From the NCBI GenBank assembly GCA_017444735.1, contig JAFSWB010000022.1, forward strand, positions 1-51,785: 51,785 nucleotides of DNA, in the 5' to 3' direction. Shown here piece after piece: positions 49,127 to 51,785 of the stretch. This DNA is from Clostridia bacterium (GTDB taxonomy: Bacteria; Bacillota; Clostridia; Oscillospirales; CAG-272). Position 1 is the first letter of the stretch, and each line of letters opens with the position of its first letter. The notes under the pieces were generated by a model. That model was not told the origin of the DNA and searched no databases. It saw nothing but the letters and a program-made list of their open reading frames with translations. The position numbers were made by a program, and so were the translations under genes.

Positions 49127-49549
49127 TCACTCTCCGGATTCGAGTTCGGAGTTCAGACGCTCGGGAGAGTATACCGGAACGGGGGAGCCGATAAAATCCC
49201 GCTCGTTCCTCGTAACGATCGCGTCGGCGCCGATCCGTCTCGCCGTCTCGATCATTACGGCGTCCTCATAATCGGCGGTTTGGGATGAAAGCGCCAGACG
49301 GCAATCGTTTCCCGACGTGTCGACAACGTCAAACAGCGAAAACAGCTTGCCGAGAATCACGCGCGCGGTCCGGTCGCTGTGCGTCACCCTGTGAGTCAGA
49401 TAATAAATATCCGTTACCGACTTTGCCGTAACGCATCCGGTAAATCTCTCGTTAGCCGCGTGAATAAACAGCTTTTCCGCTTCTTCCCTGAACGGTTCTC
49501 TCGATTGCAGTACGTCGACCACGACGCACGTGTCGATCAATACTTTCAT
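49127..49549 (-). CDS. PIN-domain toxin (VapC-like)
   Basis: A 140-residue PIN ribonuclease. The acidic metal site is visible as Asp6 in VLIDTCVVVDVLQ, the DYEDAVM cluster (Asp93, Glu95, Asp96) and Asp118 in TRNERDF. VapC toxins cleave tRNA or rRNA when freed from their antitoxin. The start overlaps the antitoxin gene end by four bases, the usual order with antitoxin first. There is good overall family length and no truncation. Confidence 0.88.
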   Translation of the reverse strand: MKVLIDTCVVVDVLQSREPFREEAEKLFIHAANERFTGCVTAKSVTDIYYLTHRVTHSDRTARVILGKLFSLFDVVDTSGNDCRLALSSQTADYEDAVMIETARRIGADAIVTRNERDFIGSPVPVYSPERLNSELESGE

Positions 49550-49761
49550 ATCCCGCTCAACCTCTCCTCTTTCGATTCCTCAAGCGTCACGCCGTCCGGG
49601 ACGGAGCCGAAGAGTGATTTTGCGACGTCCACCCTTTCCTGAAACGGATTTGTCAGTTTCGAGATTATCTTCCCGTTACGGGTGATGAAAACGTCCTCGG
49701 TCGCGGATAACAACAGATATTTGCTGAGATTCATTTTAAGCTCGGTTGCGGTGATCGACAT
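49546..49761 (-). CDS. Antitoxin (Phd/YefM-type) of the PIN toxin pair
   Basis: About 71 residues from the ATG at 49759-49761, with GGAGGAG eight bases upstream; an in-frame ATG seven codons earlier has no such site. The N-terminal part (SITATELKMNLSKYL, then DVFITRNGKIISKL) is the DNA-binding fold of Phd/YefM antitoxins. The C-terminal half is charged and probably wraps the toxin. It likely represses its own promoter at 49796-49824. Confidence 0.85.
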   Translation of the reverse strand: MSITATELKMNLSKYLLLSATEDVFITRNGKIISKLTNPFQERVDVAKSLFGSVPDGVTLEESKEERLSGI

Positions 49762-49795
49762 TTTTTCAACTCCTCCGATCAATTATCGTACTGTT

Positions 49796-49824
49796 ATTAT
49801 ACTGCTTTCGTTCGATTTTGTCAA
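49796..49824 (-). promoter_or_regulatory. Consensus sigma-A promoter of the toxin-antitoxin operon
   Basis: Minus strand: TTGACA (49819-49824), 17-base spacer, TATAAT (49796-49801): exact consensus. The leader holds no clear operator palindrome. Confidence 0.85.
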
Positions 49825-49866
49825 GCAATCCGTACGATATTATTCCACGCAATCCGGTTTTTATTC

Positions 49867-49897
49867 AAAAAAGGAAGGGACAGTTCCCTTCCTTTTT
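49867..49897. terminator. Terminator hairpin, copy 2, after the XRE regulator gene
   Basis: The same GGAAGGGA-CAGT-TCCCTTCC stem as at 49087-49117, with A and T runs. On the minus strand it directly follows the XRE gene stop. The identity over 31 bases including the loop is more than two independent terminators would need to share. Confidence 0.85.
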
Positions 49898-50430
49898 TAT
49901 CGGATCCCGTGTTCCTTCAGCTTTTCGAGAAGATACTCGCGCGCGCGGCTCGGGGGCAGGTGCGCCTCGACGTCGCGCGGGTCGACGTAATCTCCGTTGT
50001 CGACGCATCCGAGAAGAAATTCGATCGTGAAAACGTTGAATATCTTCGGATCGGAAAACGACTGCTCTATCGTCGTGTTCATCCGTTTGTTAAGCGCGTC
50101 GATAACGCATCCGTACGCGAAATGATCGCGTCCGAGCAGCTCGCCGAAACGGTCGAGCGAGTTGAGCGCCTCCGCGATCTGCGTCACCGTGATATTCCGG
50201 CGGTAGCCGCCGCTTCCCCGTCCGCCCGACAGGATCGCGTCGACCGAACAATGAAGCAGACACGCGAGGTCCGGCAGGACCGACACGTCGGGAAGCGTGT
50301 CGCCGCGTTCCCAGTTCGAGACCGACTGAGCGGTGACGCCGAGCCGTTCTCCGACCTCCGCCTGCGTCATCCCGACGTCCTTGCGGCAGGACTGAATAAA
50401 CCGTCCGATTTGTTCAAGATCAAGATTCAT
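49897..50430 (-). CDS. XRE family transcriptional regulator
   Basis: About 177 residues from the ATG at 50428-50430, preceded by AGGAGGTAACGGAT. Residues ~5-60 are a helix-turn-helix of the Cro/CI type: IGRFIQSCRKDVGMTQAEVG, then LGVTAQSVSNWERG. The C-terminal ~110 residues are helical and not recognised; they may sense a ligand or mediate dimerisation. It has its own consensus-like promoter (50456-50484). Neighbouring genes are the toxin-antitoxin pair and reverse rubrerythrin, but no target is evident. Confidence 0.87.
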   Translation of the reverse strand: MNLDLEQIGRFIQSCRKDVGMTQAEVGERLGVTAQSVSNWERGDTLPDVSVLPDLACLLHCSVDAILSGGRGSGGYRRNITVTQIAEALNSLDRFGELLGRDHFAYGCVIDALNKRMNTTIEQSFSDPKIFNVFTIEFLLGCVDNGDYVDPRDVEAHLPPSRAREYLLEKLKEHGIR

Positions 50431-50455
50431 ATCCGTTACCTCCTGTTCCGCCTTT

Positions 50456-50484
50456 ATGATACCACATAAAAGGACGCGGTTCAA
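50456..50484 (-). promoter_or_regulatory. Putative sigma-A promoter of the XRE regulator gene
   Basis: Minus strand: TTGAAC (50479-50484), 17-base spacer, TATCAT (50456-50461). Confidence 0.65.
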
Positions 50485-50534
50485 TCGACCGGTCCTTGAC
50501 TGCGGGGGATGAAAACTCAAGCGCGGCTTATAGC

Positions 50535-50564
50535 GAAAAAGGAGCGGGGATCTTCCCGCTCCTT
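50535..50564. terminator. Terminator after reverse rubrerythrin
   Basis: AAAAGGAGCGGG (50535-50546), six-base loop, CCCGCTCCTTTT (50553-50564). It works on the minus strand for the rubrerythrin gene. Confidence 0.85.
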
Positions 50565-50577
50565 TTGAAATTTACGA

Positions 50578-51117
50578 TTACTTGAAATATCTCTCAAGCA
50601 GTCCCTTGAACGCCTTGCCGTGTCTCGCCTCGTCTCGCGCCATTTCGTGGACGGTGTCGTGGATTGCGTCGAGGTTGAGCGCCTTCGCGCGCTTCGCAAG
50701 GTCGGTCTTGCCGGCGGTCGCGCCGTTCTCCGCCTCGACTCTCATCTCGAGGTTCTTCTTCGTGGAGTCGGTGACGACTTCGCCGAGGAGCTCGGCGAAC
50801 TTCGCCGCGTGCTCGGCTTCCTCGTAAGCCGCTTTTTCCCAGTAGGCGCCGATCTCCGGATAGCCCTCTCTGTAAGCGACTCTCGCCATGGCGAGGTACA
50901 TACCCACCTCGGAGCACTCGCCGTTGAAGTTGTTTCTGAGATCGACGAGAATGTCCTCCGGCGCGCCCTGCGCGACGCCGACGACGTGCTCGGCGGCCCA
51001 GGTCATTTCACCCTGCTGGGCGGTGAATTTCTCGGCGGGAGCTCCGCAGACGGGGCACTTTTCGGGAGCGGCGTCGCCCTCGTGAACGTAACCGCAGATC
51101 TGACATACGAATTTCAT
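50578..51117 (-). CDS. Reverse rubrerythrin (peroxidase)
   Basis: A 179-residue protein with the rubredoxin part at the N-terminus, Cys5, Cys8, Cys21 and Cys24 (CQICGY, CPVCGAP), and a di-iron ferritin-like four-helix domain after it with [31 protein letters not shown] and [14 protein letters not shown] supplying the Glu/His ligands. This domain order is the reverse of classic rubrerythrin and is typical of clostridial oxidative-stress enzymes that reduce hydrogen peroxide, and oxygen, with electrons from NADH via rubredoxin reductase. A strong promoter is at 51155-51184. It is monocistronic. Confidence 0.95.
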   Translation of the reverse strand: MKFVCQICGYVHEGDAAPEKCPVCGAPAEKFTAQQGEMTWAAEHVVGVAQGAPEDILVDLRNNFNGECSEVGMYLAMARVAYREGYPEIGAYWEKAAYEEAEHAAKFAELLGEVVTDSTKKNLEMRVEAENGATAGKTDLAKRAKALNLDAIHDTVHEMARDEARHGKAFKGLLERYFK

Positions 51118-51154
51118 AATAATTACCTCTCTTTTCGGAAATTATGTCAAGTAA

Positions 51155-51184
51155 ATTATAATATGGAAAAGCCCCGCTTGTCAA
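51155..51184 (-). promoter_or_regulatory. Putative sigma-A promoter of reverse rubrerythrin
   Basis: Minus strand: TTGACA (51179-51184), 18-base spacer, TATAAT (51155-51160). It is divergent from the promoter at 51208-51236; no PerR box could be confirmed by eye. Confidence 0.8.
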
Positions 51185-51207
51185 CCGATTTTTCTTCTCC
51201 GAAAATC

Positions 51208-51236
51208 TTTACTTTCCGTCTCGTTTGTTGTATAAT
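51208..51236 (+). promoter_or_regulatory. Putative sigma-A promoter of pyruvate:ferredoxin oxidoreductase
   Basis: TTTACT (51208-51213), 17-base spacer, TATAAT (51231-51236), 72 bases before the ATG. Confidence 0.65.
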
Positions 51237-51281
51237 AGTTTACGTATGGGCTTGCATTTCCCGTACCGGATAATCGTTTGA

Positions 51282-51785
<504 letters not shown>

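Overview
The window looks like chromosomal DNA of an uncultured anaerobic Firmicute of the class Clostridia (an inference from gene content; no rRNA or tRNA gene is present to place it). Supporting points are a pyruvate:ferredoxin oxidoreductase, a reverse rubrerythrin, a two-gene SUF-like (SufC+SufB) iron-sulfur system, a compact Clostridia-type type IV pilus operon, an LtaS-family enzyme, many consensus sigma-A promoters with Shine-Dalgarno sites close to GGAGG, and the standard code with TGA stops. Most of the window is GC-rich with strong G/C at third codon positions; the left 2.8 kb, the DUF4143 ATPase and the heptose block are visibly richer in A/T.

Layout. Bases 1-2990 are accessory: a partial histidine phosphatase, a HAD hydrolase, a TnpV transposon protein, a long perfect hairpin and an HNH endonuclease. 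Bases 3036-18777 are almost all minus strand: a surface-protein/MscS pair, a three-gene polar amino acid ABC importer, an operon of SufC, SufB, geranylgeranyl reductase, PHP phosphoesterase and diguanylate cyclase, a phytoene-desaturase-like oxidoreductase whose last codons come from an inserted inverted-repeat element, and a pyridoxamine kinase/flavodoxin/GH3 operon. Bases 18964-29060 hold a membrane-anchored trigger-factor-like foldase, an LtaS-family enzyme, a second diguanylate cyclase and pilB-pilT-pilC-pilin. PilB carries a textbook tandem MshEN c-di-GMP-binding motif.

Bases 29241-48043 are a large surface-glycan locus: YfhO, then rfbF-rfbG-rfbH (CDP-glucose to the CDP-3,6-dideoxyhexose precursor), a DUF4143 ATPase, a GT4 glycosyltransferase, a complete GDP-D-glycero-D-manno-heptose pathway (gmhA, hddA and a fused hddC-gmhB), a flippase, then an unusual aldolase-like fusion protein, a YerE-like ThDP enzyme, a short-chain dehydrogenase, a GtrB-like glycosyltransferase and GtrA. 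Together these suggest a glycan that contains heptose and probably a branched 3,6-dideoxyhexose. The right end has a DHH phosphoesterase, a VapBC-type toxin-antitoxin pair bracketed by two identical terminator hairpins, an XRE regulator, a reverse rubrerythrin and the start of pyruvate:ferredoxin oxidoreductase.

The best candidates for something undescribed are the aldolase-fusion/ThDP-enzyme pair linked to CDP-dideoxyhexose synthesis, the c-di-GMP-wired pilus operon, the inverted-repeat element that rewrote a gene end, and the doubly anchored foldase.
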